In this document: in pieces, positions 16,548 through 25,295 of the stretch
Numbering within the stretch: position 1 is the stretch's first letter
Layout: every line of letters starts with the position of its first letter
DNA from: Streptomyces chartreusis NRRL 3882
GTDB taxonomy: Bacteria; Actinomycetota; Actinomycetes; Streptomycetales; Streptomycetaceae
Assembly (NCBI RefSeq): GCF_900236475.1
Contig: NZ_LT963352.1
Location: 4,728,501-4,792,500 of the forward strand
DNA length: 64,000 nucleotides
Direction: 5' to 3'
The notes under the pieces: generated by a model
Told to the model about the DNA's origin: nothing
Database searches by the model: none
Seen by the model: the letters and a program-made list of their open reading frames with translations, nothing else
Position numbers and translations under genes: made by a program

Positions 16548-17660
16548 TTAGAAGAGGTTGTGCGGGCCGTGACTCCGCTCCGTCCACCGCGCGAACCTGC
16601 GCCGCCAGGCCAGGGACACATGCACGAGCGCGACCAGCACCGGCACCTCGATCAGCGGCCCGACCACACCGGACAGCGCCTGCCCGGAGGTCACGCCGAA
16701 GGTGGCGATGGCGACCGCGATGGCCAGCTCGAAGTTGTTGCCCGCCGCGGTGAAGGCGAGCGTGGCGGTGCGGTCGTAGGCCAGACCGATGGCCTTGCCG
16801 AGGGCGAAGCTGCCGAACCACATCACGGCGAAGTAGACGAGCAGCGGCAGGGCGATGCGGGCGACGTCCAGCGGCTGCGAGGTGATCGTCTTCCCCTGCA
16901 GCGCGAAGAGGACGACGATCGTGAAGAGCAGTCCGTACAGCGCCCACGGGCCGATCCTCGACAGGAAGGTGTTCTCGTACGTGTCGCGGCCGAGCCTCCT
17001 CTCGCCGACGCGGCGGGTGAGGAACCCGGCCAGCAGCGGGATGCCGAGGAAGATGACGACGTTCAGCGCGATCTTCCACAGGGAGATGTCGAGATGTTCG
17101 CCGTCGCCGAGGCCGAGCCGGCCGGGCAGCAGGTCGAGGTAGAACCAGCCCAGCAGGCCGAAGGCGACGACCTGGAAGACCGAGTTGAGGGCGACCAGGA
17201 CGGCCGCGGCTTCGCGGTCGCCGCAGGCGAGGTCGTTCCAGATGACGACCATGGCGATGCAGCGCGCCAGGCCCACGATGATCAGGCCGGTGCGGTACTC
17301 GGGCAGGTCCGGCAGGAAGGTCCACGCCAGCGCGAACATCACGGCCGGGCCGAGGACCCAGTTGATGACCAGCGACGACACCATCAGCCTCCGGTCGCCG
17401 GTGACAGCGTCGAGCTTGTCGTAGCGGACCTTCGCCAGGACCGGATACATCATGATCAGCAATCCGACGGCGATGGGCAGCGAAATGCCACCGATCTCCA
17501 CCTTCGCCAGGGCGTCGTCCAGGCCGGGGATCAGCCGGCCGAGCCCGAGGCCGAGGGCCATGGCGAGCAGGATCCATACGGCGAGGAAGCGGTCGAGCGT
17601 CGACAGCTTCGCGGCGACCGAGGGCTCCTCGGTGGTCGCGGGCGCTTCGGTGGAGGTCAC
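16548..17660 (-). CDS. acr3: ACR3-family arsenite efflux permease
   Basis: 370 residues from GTG 17660, which overlaps the arsR2 stop by 4 bases. Ten membrane helices are expected. GLARCIAMVVIWNDLACGD contains Cys134, the essential cysteine of the fourth helix in ACR3 transporters, and AAGNNFELAIAVAIATFG matches the conserved ninth-helix region. ACR3 exports arsenite using the proton gradient and does not need ArsA. It is the first arsenic-exporting step of the block: arsC makes arsenite across the divergent promoter and ACR3 removes it. The longer upstream frame is only arsR2 antiphase read-through. Confidence 0.94.
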   Translation of the reverse strand: MTSTEAPATTEEPSVAAKLSTLDRFLAVWILLAMALGLGLGRLIPGLDDALAKVEIGGISLPIAVGLLIMMYPVLAKVRYDKLDAVTGDRRLMVSSLVINWVLGPAVMFALAWTFLPDLPEYRTGLIIVGLARCIAMVVIWNDLACGDREAAAVLVALNSVFQVVAFGLLGWFYLDLLPGRLGLGDGEHLDISLWKIALNVVIFLGIPLLAGFLTRRVGERRLGRDTYENTFLSRIGPWALYGLLFTIVVLFALQGKTITSQPLDVARIALPLLVYFAVMWFGSFALGKAIGLAYDRTATLAFTAAGNNFELAIAVAIATFGVTSGQALSGVVGPLIEVPVLVALVHVSLAWRRRFARWTERSHGPHNLF

Positions 17661-17965
17661 GGGCAGGCCCTCTTGTTGTCGGCGGCGGTGCGAGCGACCG
17701 CGGCCAGGTCGGCGAGCTGCCCGGCGAGCTGGGCGATGACGTCCGGCCTGAGCTTGTAGTAGGTCCATCGGCCGCAAGGCTCGGTCTCGACGACCCCGGC
17801 CTCGCGCAGCACTCTCAGATGGTTGGAGAGGTTGGTCTGCCGGGCACCGGTCTCCTCCACCAGGTGGGTGGTGCACAGCGTCTCTTCGGCGAGCAGGGTC
17901 ACGATCCGGAGCCGAAGCGGGTCGGCCAGAGCCCGCATCAGATCAGTGTCGACTGACGTCAGCAT
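17657..17965 (-). CDS. arsR: ArsR-family repressor (copy 2), controlling acr3 and arsC
   Basis: 102 residues. The winged helix is ETLCTTHLVEETGARQTNLSNHLRVLREAG. It has Cys31 at the start of the helix region and Cys64 in EPCGRWTYY, an arrangement unlike the CVC motif of copy 1 and closer to actinobacterial ArsR proteins that place thiols elsewhere in the dimer. The gene overlaps acr3 by 4 bases and is divergent from arsC. Two inverted-repeat sites fill the divergent region. The two ArsR copies in this block probably have different operators. Confidence 0.86.
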   Translation of the reverse strand: MLTSVDTDLMRALADPLRLRIVTLLAEETLCTTHLVEETGARQTNLSNHLRVLREAGVVETEPCGRWTYYKLRPDVIAQLAGQLADLAAVARTAADNKRACP

Positions 17966-18017
17966 GCGCTGATACTGTCACGCCGGCGGTGGCTGACACC
18001 ATCGGGTGCTGATGTCA
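17954..18017. promoter_or_regulatory. Two ArsR2 operator candidates in the acr3/arsC divergent region
   Basis: The site at 17954-17980 starts TGACGTCAGC and ends TGATACTGTCA; the site at 17994-18017 starts TGACACCATC and ends TGATGTCA. Both have TGAC...GTCA ends and a TGAT half, and they lie one on each side of the divergent promoters. One overlaps the arsR2 start codon, fitting autorepression and control of arsC. Confidence 0.65.
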
Positions 18018-18056
18018 TTCGCTCCTGATGCCGTCGTGAGACAAGAGAGACCTCTG

Positions 18057-18479
18057 ATGTCCGACAAGCCCTCCGTGCTCTTCGTCTGTGTCCACAACGC
18101 GGGCCGTTCCCAGATGGCCGCGGCGTGGCTGAGCCACCTGGCCGGGGACCGCGTCGAGGTCCGCTCCGCCGGCTCCGACCCGGGCGACCAGGTCAACCCC
18201 GCCGCCGTCGAAGCGATGCGGGAGGTCGGCATCGACATCTCCTCCGAGACCCCGAAGATCCTGACGGTCGACGCGGTCGAGGAGTCGGACATCTGCATCA
18301 CCATGGGCTGCGGCGACACCTGCCCGGTCTTCCCCGGCAAGCGCTACCTGGACTGGCAGCTGGAGGACCCGGCCGGCCAGGGCGTCGAGGCGGTCCGCCC
18401 GATCCGCGACGACATCAGGAAGCTGGTCGAGGACCTGATCGAGGAGATCGCCCCGGAGAAGCCGGAGAAGCCGGCGTGA
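18057..18479 (+). CDS. arsC: Arsenate reductase of the low-molecular-weight phosphatase type
   Basis: 140 residues from ATG 18057 (MSDKPSVLFVCVHNAGRSQM); the GTG at 18006 would fall inside the operator. Cys11 begins the C-x5-R phosphate/arsenate loop. A later MGCGDTCPVFPGK segment supplies the cysteines used for disulfide relay, and DWQLEDP with the following VRPIRDDI belongs to the C-terminal helices. The enzyme reduces arsenate to arsenite using thioredoxin or, in actinobacteria, mycothiol/mycoredoxin. Its product is exported by ACR3 across the divergent promoter. A strong hairpin follows 55 bases downstream. Confidence 0.93.
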   Translation: MSDKPSVLFVCVHNAGRSQMAAAWLSHLAGDRVEVRSAGSDPGDQVNPAAVEAMREVGIDISSETPKILTVDAVEESDICITMGCGDTCPVFPGKRYLDWQLEDPAGQGVEAVRPIRDDIRKLVEDLIEEIAPEKPEKPA

Positions 18480-18534
18480 GCACGGGCGAGACAGGCCGGG
18501 ATCTTCCAGCCGTCGAGAACTGCAACCACGCACG

Positions 18535-18570
18535 TCGAAGGGCCCCACCGCAAGCGGTGGGGCCCTTCGA
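18535..18570. terminator. Long GC-rich hairpin between arsC and tRNA-Ser
   Basis: A near-perfect 16-bp stem, TCGAAGGGCCCCACCG against its complement, closes a CAAG loop. It lacks a T tract, as is usual in Streptomyces. It can end both arsC and the convergent tRNA-Ser transcript. Confidence 0.8.
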
Positions 18571-18590
18571 CATCGTGCCCGGTGAGGCAC

Positions 18591-18678
18591 TGGCGGAGGA
18601 TACGAGATTCGAACTCGTGAGGGGTTGCCCCCAACACGCTTTCCAAGCGTGCGCCCTAGGCCTCTAGGCGAATCCTCC
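18591..18678 (-). tRNA. tRNA-Ser (anticodon GGA)
   Basis: The minus strand folds into a class II tRNA with acceptor GGAGGAT:ATCCTCC, anticodon loop CTTGGAAAG (anticodon GGA, codons UCC/UCU), a long variable arm around GGGGGCAACCCC and a GTTCGAATC T loop. CCA is encoded (18591-18593). The 3' end faces the arsenic block, so this gene could be an attachment site. Confidence 0.93.
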
Positions 18679-18753
18679 GCCGGAAACATTACATGACCGA
18701 GAGGAGTGCTCGCGAACTCGTTCCCTGCCCCAGACATCAGGTAGCCTTGGCGC

Positions 18754-18840
18754 AGCCCCTCACGCGGCGCTATCTGACTGAACTCCCCCAGGGCCGGAAG
18801 GCAGCAAGGGTAGGTTGGCTCTGGCGGGTGCGTGGGGGGC
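18754..18840 (+). ncRNA. ffs: Signal recognition particle 4.5S-type RNA
   Basis: The segment contains the invariant SRP helix 8 sequence with GGCCGGAAGGCAGCAAGGG, closed by the complementary arms GCCCCTCACGC and GGGTGCGTGGGG. This is the short bacterial form that binds Ffh and FtsY to target membrane proteins. The tRNA-Ser - ffs - dnaX order is common in actinobacteria. The ends are placed from the paired arms and may be off by a few bases. Confidence 0.93.
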
Positions 18841-18902
18841 GTTTGCGTTCCGGCCTCCGGTGGCGGGGTCCGTTGTCAGTGGGCGCCTATAACCTCGTAT
18901 GC

Positions 18903-21413
18903 GTGTCGTCTCTCGCTCTGTACCGCCGCTATCGCCCGGAGACCTTCGCCGAGGTCATCGGGCAGCAGCACGTCACCGACCCGTTGCAGCAGGCGCTGCG
19001 CAACAACCGGGTCAACCACGCGTACCTGTTCAGCGGGCCGCGCGGCTGTGGCAAGACGACCAGTGCGCGGATCCTGGCGCGGTGTCTGAACTGCGAGCAG
19101 GGCCCTACCCCCACGCCGTGCGGTGAGTGCCAGTCCTGTCAGGACCTCGCGCGCAACGGACCCGGTTCCATCGACGTCATCGAGATCGACGCCGCTTCCC
19201 ACGGTGGCGTGGACGACGCCCGTGACCTGCGCGAGAAGGCCTTCTTCGGACCTGCCCGCAGCCGGTACAAGATCTACATCATCGACGAGGCCCACATGGT
19301 CACGTCGGCCGGTTTCAACGCGCTGCTGAAGGTCGTCGAGGAGCCGCCGGAGCATCTCAAGTTCATCTTCGCGACCACCGAGCCCGAGAAGGTCATCGGG
19401 ACCATCCGGTCGCGGACCCATCACTACCCGTTCCGGCTCGTTCCGCCCGGGACCTTGCGGGAGTACCTCGCCGAGGTGTGCCAGAAGGAGGCCATCCCGG
19501 TCGAGGACGGTGTCCTCCCCCTCGTCGTGCGCGCCGGTGGCGGGTCCGTGCGTGACTCCATGTCCGTCATGGACCAGCTGCTGGCCGGCGCCGCGGCGGA
19601 CGGTGTGACGTATGCCATGGCCACCGCCCTGCTCGGATACACCGACGGCTCCCTCCTCGACTCCGTCGTCGAGGCCTTCGCCACCGGTGACGGGTCCGCG
19701 GCCTTCGAGGTCGTCGACCGCGTGATCGAGGGCGGGAACGACCCGCGTCGGTTCGTCGCCGACCTGCTGGAGCGCCTGCGTGACCTGGTGATCCTCGCCG
19801 CCGTCCCGGACGCGGCCGAGAAGGGGCTCATCGACGCCCCCGCCGACGTCGTCGAGCGCATGCAGGCCCAGGCCGGCACCTTCGGCGCCGCCGAGCTGAG
19901 CCGGGCCGCCGACCTGGTCAACGAGGGCCTGACCGAGATGCGCGGCGCCCACTCGTCCCGTCTCCAGCTGGAGCTGATCTGCGCGCGCGTCCTGCTCCCC
20001 GCCGCCTACGGCGACGAGCGGTCCGTCATGGCCCGTCTGGACCGGATCGAGCGCGGCGTGAACTTCTCCTCGCAGGGGCCCGCCGGCATGCCCGCCATGG
20101 GGTACGCGCCAGGGCCGGAGGGGCATGGGGCAGCGGCGGCTGCTCCGGCGGCCGCTCCCGTGCCGCCGGGTGGCGGTCCGGCCGCGGCCCGGGCGGCGGT
20201 CCGCGCCTCTGGAGCGCCGGGCGGCGGGTCCCCCGGGGCCCCCGGCGGGCCCGGTGTCGGCAGCGGCAGTGGCGGTCACGCGCCGGCCGCGGGCGGGCCT
20301 GCGCAAGCCCCCGCTGCGGCACGCCAGGAGGCCCAGCAGTCGGCGGTCTCGGGCCCGCCCGCTCCCGCCGAGCCCGCGCCGACCTCCGGCCCCACCGACG
20401 GCGGGCGCGCCCAGCCTGCCCAGGCCCAGCCTGCCCAGCCGCCCCGGACACCGCCCGCTCAGTCTCCCGCTCCCTCCGACGCTCCCGCAGCCGCCTCCGC
20501 CCCGGCCCCCGGTGCCTGGCCCACCGCGGCCTCCGCCGGCAGCGGCCGTCGCCCGGGCGGCTGGCCCACGGCCAGCTCGGGCGCACCCACACCCGCGTCG
20601 AACCCCCCGGCAGCGAGCACCCCAGCTCAGAGCACCCCTGCTCCGAGCGCGCCCACACCCAGCAGCCCCCCACCGGCGCCCTCGGCCCCGGCACCGACCG
20701 CTCCGGCCCCCGCCCACGCCCCGGCGCCCGGCGGTCTCGACCCCCGCATGCTCTGGCCGAACATCCTGGAAGCGGTCAAGAACCGCCGTCGATTCACCTG
20801 GATCCTGCTCAGCCAGAACGCCCAGGTGACCGGATTCGACGGCACCACCCTCCAGCTCGGCTTCGTCAACGCCGGCGCGCGTGACAACTTCCTGAGCAGC
20901 GGCAGTGAGGACGTGCTGCGGCAGGCGCTGGGCGAGCAGTTCAACGTCCAGTGGAAGATCGAGGCGATCGTCGATCCGTCCGGCGGCTCCGCGCCGCAGG
21001 CCCCGGGCGGCCCTTCCGGGTTCGGAGGCGGCCAGGGCGGTCACGGCGGCACCGGCGGCTACGGCGGCGGTGGCGGCTACAACGCCGGCGGTGGAGGTGG
21101 CGGCTACACCGCCGGCACCGGCAGCGGTAGCGGCGGTACGGCGACCGCCCAGCGCTCCGCCCCCTCCCAGTCGACGGCCCCGTCCGCCCCAGCCCAGCAG
21201 TCGAGCGCACCCACCCGCGGCTCCGCCGCGGCCCCCGCACCGACCGCCCCCGTACCCCAGCCCTCCGCCCCGGCGCCCCGGTCCGTCTCCGTCGAGGACG
21301 ACATCCCCGAGGACGACGATCCCGACCTCGACGAGTCGGCCCTCTCCGGCCAGGAGCTGATCGTGCGGGAGCTCGGGGCGACGGTGGTGGAGGAGTTCTC
21401 GAACGAGCCCTAG
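18903..21413 (+). CDS. dnaX: DNA polymerase III subunits gamma and tau
   Basis: 836 residues from GTG 18903 (SSLALYRRYRPETF), the conserved clamp-loader start; upstream in-frame sequence covers ffs and is not coding. GPRGCGKTTSARI is the Walker A motif, the zinc module uses CLNC...CGECQSC, YIIDEAHM is Walker B, and TIRSRTHHYPF is sensor 1. A Pro/Ala/Gly-rich linker of about 220 residues (about 400-620) leads to the tau domain (WPNILEAVKNRRRFTW) and an acidic tail EDDDPDLDE. It is the ATPase of the clamp loader and joins polymerase to helicase. A Gly-rich stretch around 700-745 is highly repetitive. No slippery heptamer for making gamma by frameshifting was identified. Confidence 0.96.
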   Translation: MSSLALYRRYRPETFAEVIGQQHVTDPLQQALRNNRVNHAYLFSGPRGCGKTTSARILARCLNCEQGPTPTPCGECQSCQDLARNGPGSIDVIEIDAASHGGVDDARDLREKAFFGPARSRYKIYIIDEAHMVTSAGFNALLKVVEEPPEHLKFIFATTEPEKVIGTIRSRTHHYPFRLVPPGTLREYLAEVCQKEAIPVEDGVLPLVVRAGGGSVRDSMSVMDQLLAGAAADGVTYAMATALLGYTDGSLLDSVVEAFATGDGSAAFEVVDRVIEGGNDPRRFVADLLERLRDLVILAAVPDAAEKGLIDAPADVVERMQAQAGTFGAAELSRAADLVNEGLTEMRGAHSSRLQLELICARVLLPAAYGDERSVMARLDRIERGVNFSSQGPAGMPAMGYAPGPEGHGAAAAAPAAAPVPPGGGPAAARAAVRASGAPGGGSPGAPGGPGVGSGSGGHAPAAGGPAQAPAAARQEAQQSAVSGPPAPAEPAPTSGPTDGGRAQPAQAQPAQPPRTPPAQSPAPSDAPAAASAPAPGAWPTAASAGSGRRPGGWPTASSGAPTPASNPPAASTPAQSTPAPSAPTPSSPPPAPSAPAPTAPAPAHAPAPGGLDPRMLWPNILEAVKNRRRFTWILLSQNAQVTGFDGTTLQLGFVNAGARDNFLSSGSEDVLRQALGEQFNVQWKIEAIVDPSGGSAPQAPGGPSGFGGGQGGHGGTGGYGGGGGYNAGGGGGGYTAGTGSGSGGTATAQRSAPSQSTAPSAPAQQSSAPTRGSAAAPAPTAPVPQPSAPAPRSVSVEDDIPEDDDPDLDESALSGQELIVRELGATVVEEFSNEP

Positions 21414-21495
21414 GCGGCCGACGAGCCCTACGCGCCCGAGGCAGCCGGAGAAGCCCCGGTCGAAGGGGCCTCGGGCGACCAGCGCCGAAGAGCCC

Positions 21496-21517
21496 GGGTT
21501 GGAGAAACCTCCAACCC
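21496..21517. terminator. Hairpin after dnaX
   Basis: GGGTTGGAG pairs with CTCCAACCC around an AAAC loop. It lies 83 bases after the dnaX stop and 66 bases before purD. No T run follows. Confidence 0.6.
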
Positions 21518-21582
21518 AAGATCCCCGCCCCCTTCGGAAGCCCGCACAAAGGGAACCCGCCACCTCCCGTTAGGCTGACCCC

Positions 21583-22833
21583 GTGAAGGTCCTCGTCATC
21601 GGCAGCGGCGCCCGCGAACACGCCCTGTGCCACTCCCTGTCCCACGACCCCGACGTCACCGCGCTGCACTGCGCCCCCGGCAACGCCGGCATCGCGGAGG
21701 TCGCCGAGCTGCACCAGGTCGACGCCCTGGACGGCGCGGCCGTCACCGCGCTGGCCACGCGGCTCGGCGCGGACCTCGTGGTCGTCGGCCCGGAGGCGCC
21801 GCTCGTCGCCGGTGTCGCCGACGCCGTCCGCGAGGCCGGCATCCCGGTCTTCGGCCCGTCCGGCCAGGCCGCGCAGCTGGAGGGCTCCAAGGCCTTCGCG
21901 AAAGACGTCATGGCGGTGGCCGAGGTGCCCACGGCACGGTCGTACGTCTGCACGACTCCGGAGGAGGTCGACGCGGCCCTCGACGCCTTCGGTGCTCCGT
22001 ACGTCGTCAAGGACGACGGGCTGGCCGCCGGCAAGGGTGTCGTCGTCACGGACGACATCGAGGCGGCCAGGGCCCATGCCGCCGCCTGCGAGCGCGTGGT
22101 CATCGAGGAGTACCTGGACGGCCCAGAGGTCTCCCTGTTCGCCGTCACCGACGGCGAGACGGTCGTACCGCTGCAGCCCGCCCAGGACTTCAAGCGCGCG
22201 CTGGACGGCGACGAGGGGCCGAACACCGGCGGCATGGGGGCGTACTCGCCGCTGCCGTGGGCCGACCCGAAGCTGGTCGACGAGGTGGTGCAGACGGTCC
22301 TCCAGCCGACCGTGGACGAGATGAAGCGCCGCGGCACGCCGTTCTCCGGGCTGCTCTACGCCGGTCTCGCGATCACCTCCCGCGGGGTGCGCGTGATCGA
22401 GTTCAACGCCCGCTTCGGCGACCCCGAGACCCAGGTCGTCCTCGCCCGGCTGAAGACGCCGCTGGCCGGTCTCCTGATGGCCGCGGCCACCGGCAACCTC
22501 GCCCACCTGGAGCCGCTGCGCTGGAGCGACGACGCGGCCGTGACGGTGGTCGTCGCCTCGCACAACTACCCCGGCACCCCCCGCACCGGCGACCCGATCA
22601 CCGGTCTCGACGAGGTCGCCGCCCAGGACGCCCCGCACGCCTACGTGCTGCACGCCGGCACCAAGCGCGACGGTGACGCGATCGTCAGCGCGGGCGGCCG
22701 CGTCCTGTCCGTCACGGCCACCGGCAAGGACCTCACCGAGGCCCGCGACCGCGCCTACGCGGCCGTCGCCCGCATCCACCTCGACGGCTCCCAGCACCGC
22801 ACGGACATCGCCGCGAAGGCGGCAGGCGCGTAA
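21583..22833 (+). CDS. purD: Phosphoribosylamine-glycine ligase (GAR synthetase)
   Basis: 416 residues from GTG 21583 (MKVLVIGSGAREHAL), the canonical ATP-grasp opening. GPEAPLVAGVAD, the PYVVKDDGLAAGKGVVV lysine/glycine loop, NTGGMGAYSP, and VRVIEFNARFGDPETQV (Mg-binding Glu/Asn) are intact. It joins glycine to phosphoribosylamine in step 2 of de novo purine synthesis. It is separate from the other pur genes in the window, which are scattered over 20 kb rather than in one operon, as in other Streptomyces. Confidence 0.97.
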   Translation: MKVLVIGSGAREHALCHSLSHDPDVTALHCAPGNAGIAEVAELHQVDALDGAAVTALATRLGADLVVVGPEAPLVAGVADAVREAGIPVFGPSGQAAQLEGSKAFAKDVMAVAEVPTARSYVCTTPEEVDAALDAFGAPYVVKDDGLAAGKGVVVTDDIEAARAHAAACERVVIEEYLDGPEVSLFAVTDGETVVPLQPAQDFKRALDGDEGPNTGGMGAYSPLPWADPKLVDEVVQTVLQPTVDEMKRRGTPFSGLLYAGLAITSRGVRVIEFNARFGDPETQVVLARLKTPLAGLLMAAATGNLAHLEPLRWSDDAAVTVVVASHNYPGTPRTGDPITGLDEVAAQDAPHAYVLHAGTKRDGDAIVSAGGRVLSVTATGKDLTEARDRAYAAVARIHLDGSQHRTDIAAKAAGA

Positions 22834-23202
22834 CCGGCGATTCCGGCACCCGGCGTCACCACCGGCACCCGGCGTCACCACCACTCGTCAACCCCGGCAC
22901 TCGGCATCACACCATCGCGGGAATCCGACCCGCTCGCTGAACCTCACAGGCCCCGGATCCGTCTCAGGATCCGGGGCCTGAAGTTTCGGTATGCGGGGCC
23001 TGATCCTCGCTGTCCGTCATCCACCTCTCCCCAAAGCCATTCCATCGAGTGACCAATGACCTATCGGGCTGACGTGGGGCGGAGCCCCAACTAGGGTGCG
23101 GCGCAAAGCGTTCCGGCACTTGGCCCACCGACATTGCGATGTCAGTGGCCGGTGCCACAGTGGGGGAGTGAGCAAGGAAAGCGTCAGGTCAACGGGGAGG
23201 GG
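22834..23202. other. Intergenic region with strong purD terminator and upstream region of next gene
   Basis: The stem-loop at 22947-22980 (CAGGCCCCGGATCC pairing around GTCTCA) is a strong terminator for purD. Before it lie two copies of a CACCGGCACCCGGCGTCACCA-like run (from about 22844 and 22861). The rest, to 23202, holds only a short 12-codon frame starting GTG 23168 and the GGGGAGG just before the next gene; no promoter is certain. Confidence 0.6.
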
Positions 23203-25092
23203 GTGAGGTCGGTCGTGACCGGAATGGGTGTGGAGGCAGGCGCGCAGGCCGCGCGGTCACGGGCACTCGTCGTGCTGCGCATGCGCAGCCGTGCGCTGGC
23301 CGTCGCCCTGCTGCCCGCCGCCGTCGCCGTGATCCTGCTCGCGGGCGCCGCCACCGGCCGTCTCGTCGGCCCCGGCTGGGATGCCGCCCGCTGGATCCTG
23401 ACGCCCGTCGCGGTCCTCGTGCTGCTCGCCGCCGCCGGTATCGCCCTGGTCGTCGCCCGGGCCCGTCCCGCCATGAGCCCGACCATCCCGATCACCGAGG
23501 AAGCGGCCCCCGACCTGTACCGGATGGTGCGCGACCTCGCCGACCGCCTCGATGTCCCCACGCCCTCCGCGATAGCGCTCACACCGGACTGCGACAGCTG
23601 GCTGGAGGACCGCACCCACCGGGCCCACGGCCCGCCCCCCGCCGAGGAGCACGACGACATAGCGGGCGGTGGCGGACACGCGCACCGCCGTCACCCGGTC
23701 GCGCCGGTCCTCGTCATCGGCTCCCCCTTCCTGTGGTGGATGCGGGTCGGCGAACTGCGTGCGGTCCTCGCTCCGGTCGTCGCCGGTACGGGCCCCTCGG
23801 CGCACCCGGACATAGCCGCCGCCCGGCGTTTCGTCCGGGGTCTCGACGCCGCGGTGGCCGTGGCCTCGGCGCCGGAACGCGGGCCGGTGTCGCGGGCCGT
23901 CCTGGCCGGTGTCGGCTGGGTGGCCCGGCTGCTGCTGCGCAGTTGCCGTGTGCACGCCGCCGAGATGGAGCGGGGCGTGGCGGCCGCGGCCGCGGAGCGT
24001 GCACAGGCTGTGGATTACGGGCTGCGGATCGTCGCCCAGGAGCAGGTGGGCCTGGCGTACGCGGGCTGGGACCGGCTGCTGACCCGGGTCGCGCTGCCCG
24101 CCTGGCGGATGGGCCGCTGGCCGTCCCGGCTGGACGCCGGTGTGGTGGCGGCGCTCACGGAGCTGTCCCGGCGCGACCGCCTGGCCGAGGGCTTCGCGTC
24201 CCGTCTCGGTGAGCGGCCCGCCTGCGATCTGCTGGAGGAGCCGGGCGCGGTCGACGAGGCGGCCTCCCTGCTCGCCGCCCGCCTCTTCCACGGAGGCCCG
24301 GCGGGGCCCGGTCCCGACTGGTCGCCGGTGGGCTGGAGCGAGTATCCGGAGGAGGTCGTGGACCGCAAGTGGCGCATCGACGCGGCCCGGCTCCACCGCG
24401 TCCTGGACGCCATGGGCGTCCACCCGGCCCCGGGAGGCACGGCCCCCGACACCGGCGGCCCGACCCTGTCCCGCGTCCTGGACCACCTGACGGACCAGGC
24501 CGGAGAGACACCCTTCACCCCCCGAGGCCCGGAACGACCCCCGGACGACGAAGAGGACCTCTCCGGTACGACCCCCCGCAGTGCCACGCTCGCCGCCCGG
24601 CTCAGGGCCGAACTGTCCCGCGAGGAAGCCACGGCGGCGCCAAGCCCGTCGGCCTCCGCCACTTCGGCCGCCGCCGCCTCGGCCGTCGGCACCTCAGCCG
24701 CCGCCACCGCGACGCCAAGCCCGTCGGCCTCCGCCCCCACGACCCCGGCCCCTCCGCCGGCCAGCTCCGTGGACACCCCGCCCACCCCGGACCCCGCAGC
24801 CCTCTGGGACGACCGGACCCTTCCCCTCTTCCCCCTCCAGCCCCCGCGTACGGCCCGTGAACTGCTCGCCGACCACCTCACGGCGATGATCTGCTGTGCC
24901 GCGATGGACACCGCGGGCGCGACACCGGGCCTGGACTGGCTGGACGGCCCGACCCTCCTCCACAACGGCGAACGCACCGCCGACCTGGCGCCCAAGGTCC
25001 TCACCCTGATCGAGGACGGCGACTCCACGCCCCTGCGGGCCTGGCTGGCCGAGCTGGGGATACGACCCGAGAAGCCGGTCCGGCTCGCCTGA
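23203..25092 (+). CDS. Membrane protein resembling an M48 metallopeptidase without its zinc motif
   Basis: 629 residues from GTG 23203; GTG 23215 or ATG 23224 are also possible. Two N-terminal helices (LAVALLPAAVAVILLAGAA and TPVAVLVLLAAAGIALVVA) are followed by a domain that mirrors M48 peptidases: LYRMVRDLADRLDVPTPSAI, then VLVIGSPFLWW and VGELRAVLAPVVAG. Where M48 enzymes have DELRAVLAHELGH, the HExxH is replaced, so zinc proteolysis is unlikely. The C-terminal third has a Ser/Ala/Pro/Thr-rich linker and a final helical region (ELLADHLTAMICCAAMD). It may be a scaffold or pseudo-enzyme; the role is unknown. Confidence 0.7.
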   Translation: MRSVVTGMGVEAGAQAARSRALVVLRMRSRALAVALLPAAVAVILLAGAATGRLVGPGWDAARWILTPVAVLVLLAAAGIALVVARARPAMSPTIPITEEAAPDLYRMVRDLADRLDVPTPSAIALTPDCDSWLEDRTHRAHGPPPAEEHDDIAGGGGHAHRRHPVAPVLVIGSPFLWWMRVGELRAVLAPVVAGTGPSAHPDIAAARRFVRGLDAAVAVASAPERGPVSRAVLAGVGWVARLLLRSCRVHAAEMERGVAAAAAERAQAVDYGLRIVAQEQVGLAYAGWDRLLTRVALPAWRMGRWPSRLDAGVVAALTELSRRDRLAEGFASRLGERPACDLLEEPGAVDEAASLLAARLFHGGPAGPGPDWSPVGWSEYPEEVVDRKWRIDAARLHRVLDAMGVHPAPGGTAPDTGGPTLSRVLDHLTDQAGETPFTPRGPERPPDDEEDLSGTTPRSATLAARLRAELSREEATAAPSPSASATSAAAASAVGTSAAATATPSPSASAPTTPAPPPASSVDTPPTPDPAALWDDRTLPLFPLQPPRTARELLADHLTAMICCAAMDTAGATPGLDWLDGPTLLHNGERTADLAPKVLTLIEDGDSTPLRAWLAELGIRPEKPVRLA

Positions 25093-25295
25093 CCGCCGGA
25101 GCACCAGCTTCCGCTTCTGGCCAATTCGAAACGAACAGTGACGAAGTGCGCGCATTATGTGATGTGCTTGGACCGTTCGCGCACATGGCAAGGGCTTGCG
25201 ACATACGACAAACACATAAGCACGAAGGAACCACACAGGTCGCAGCCCACCACACAGCACGCACACCACGGGGGCGAAGGGGAGGGGAAGCAACC

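Noticed and set aside
15300..17759. Plus-strand frame of about 820 codons across gap, the AraC-type gene and acr3
   Set aside because: All three minus-strand genes under it are strongly supported by motifs and by overlaps with neighbours.
18591..18678. tRNA-Ser as a proven attachment site of a mobile element
   Set aside because: No integrase gene and no repeat of the tRNA 3' end were found to the left, so mobility remains only a suggestion.
20100..20750. A -1 frameshift signal in dnaX making the gamma form
   Set aside because: No A-rich slippery heptamer with a following hairpin could be recognised in this Pro/Ala-rich GC stretch.
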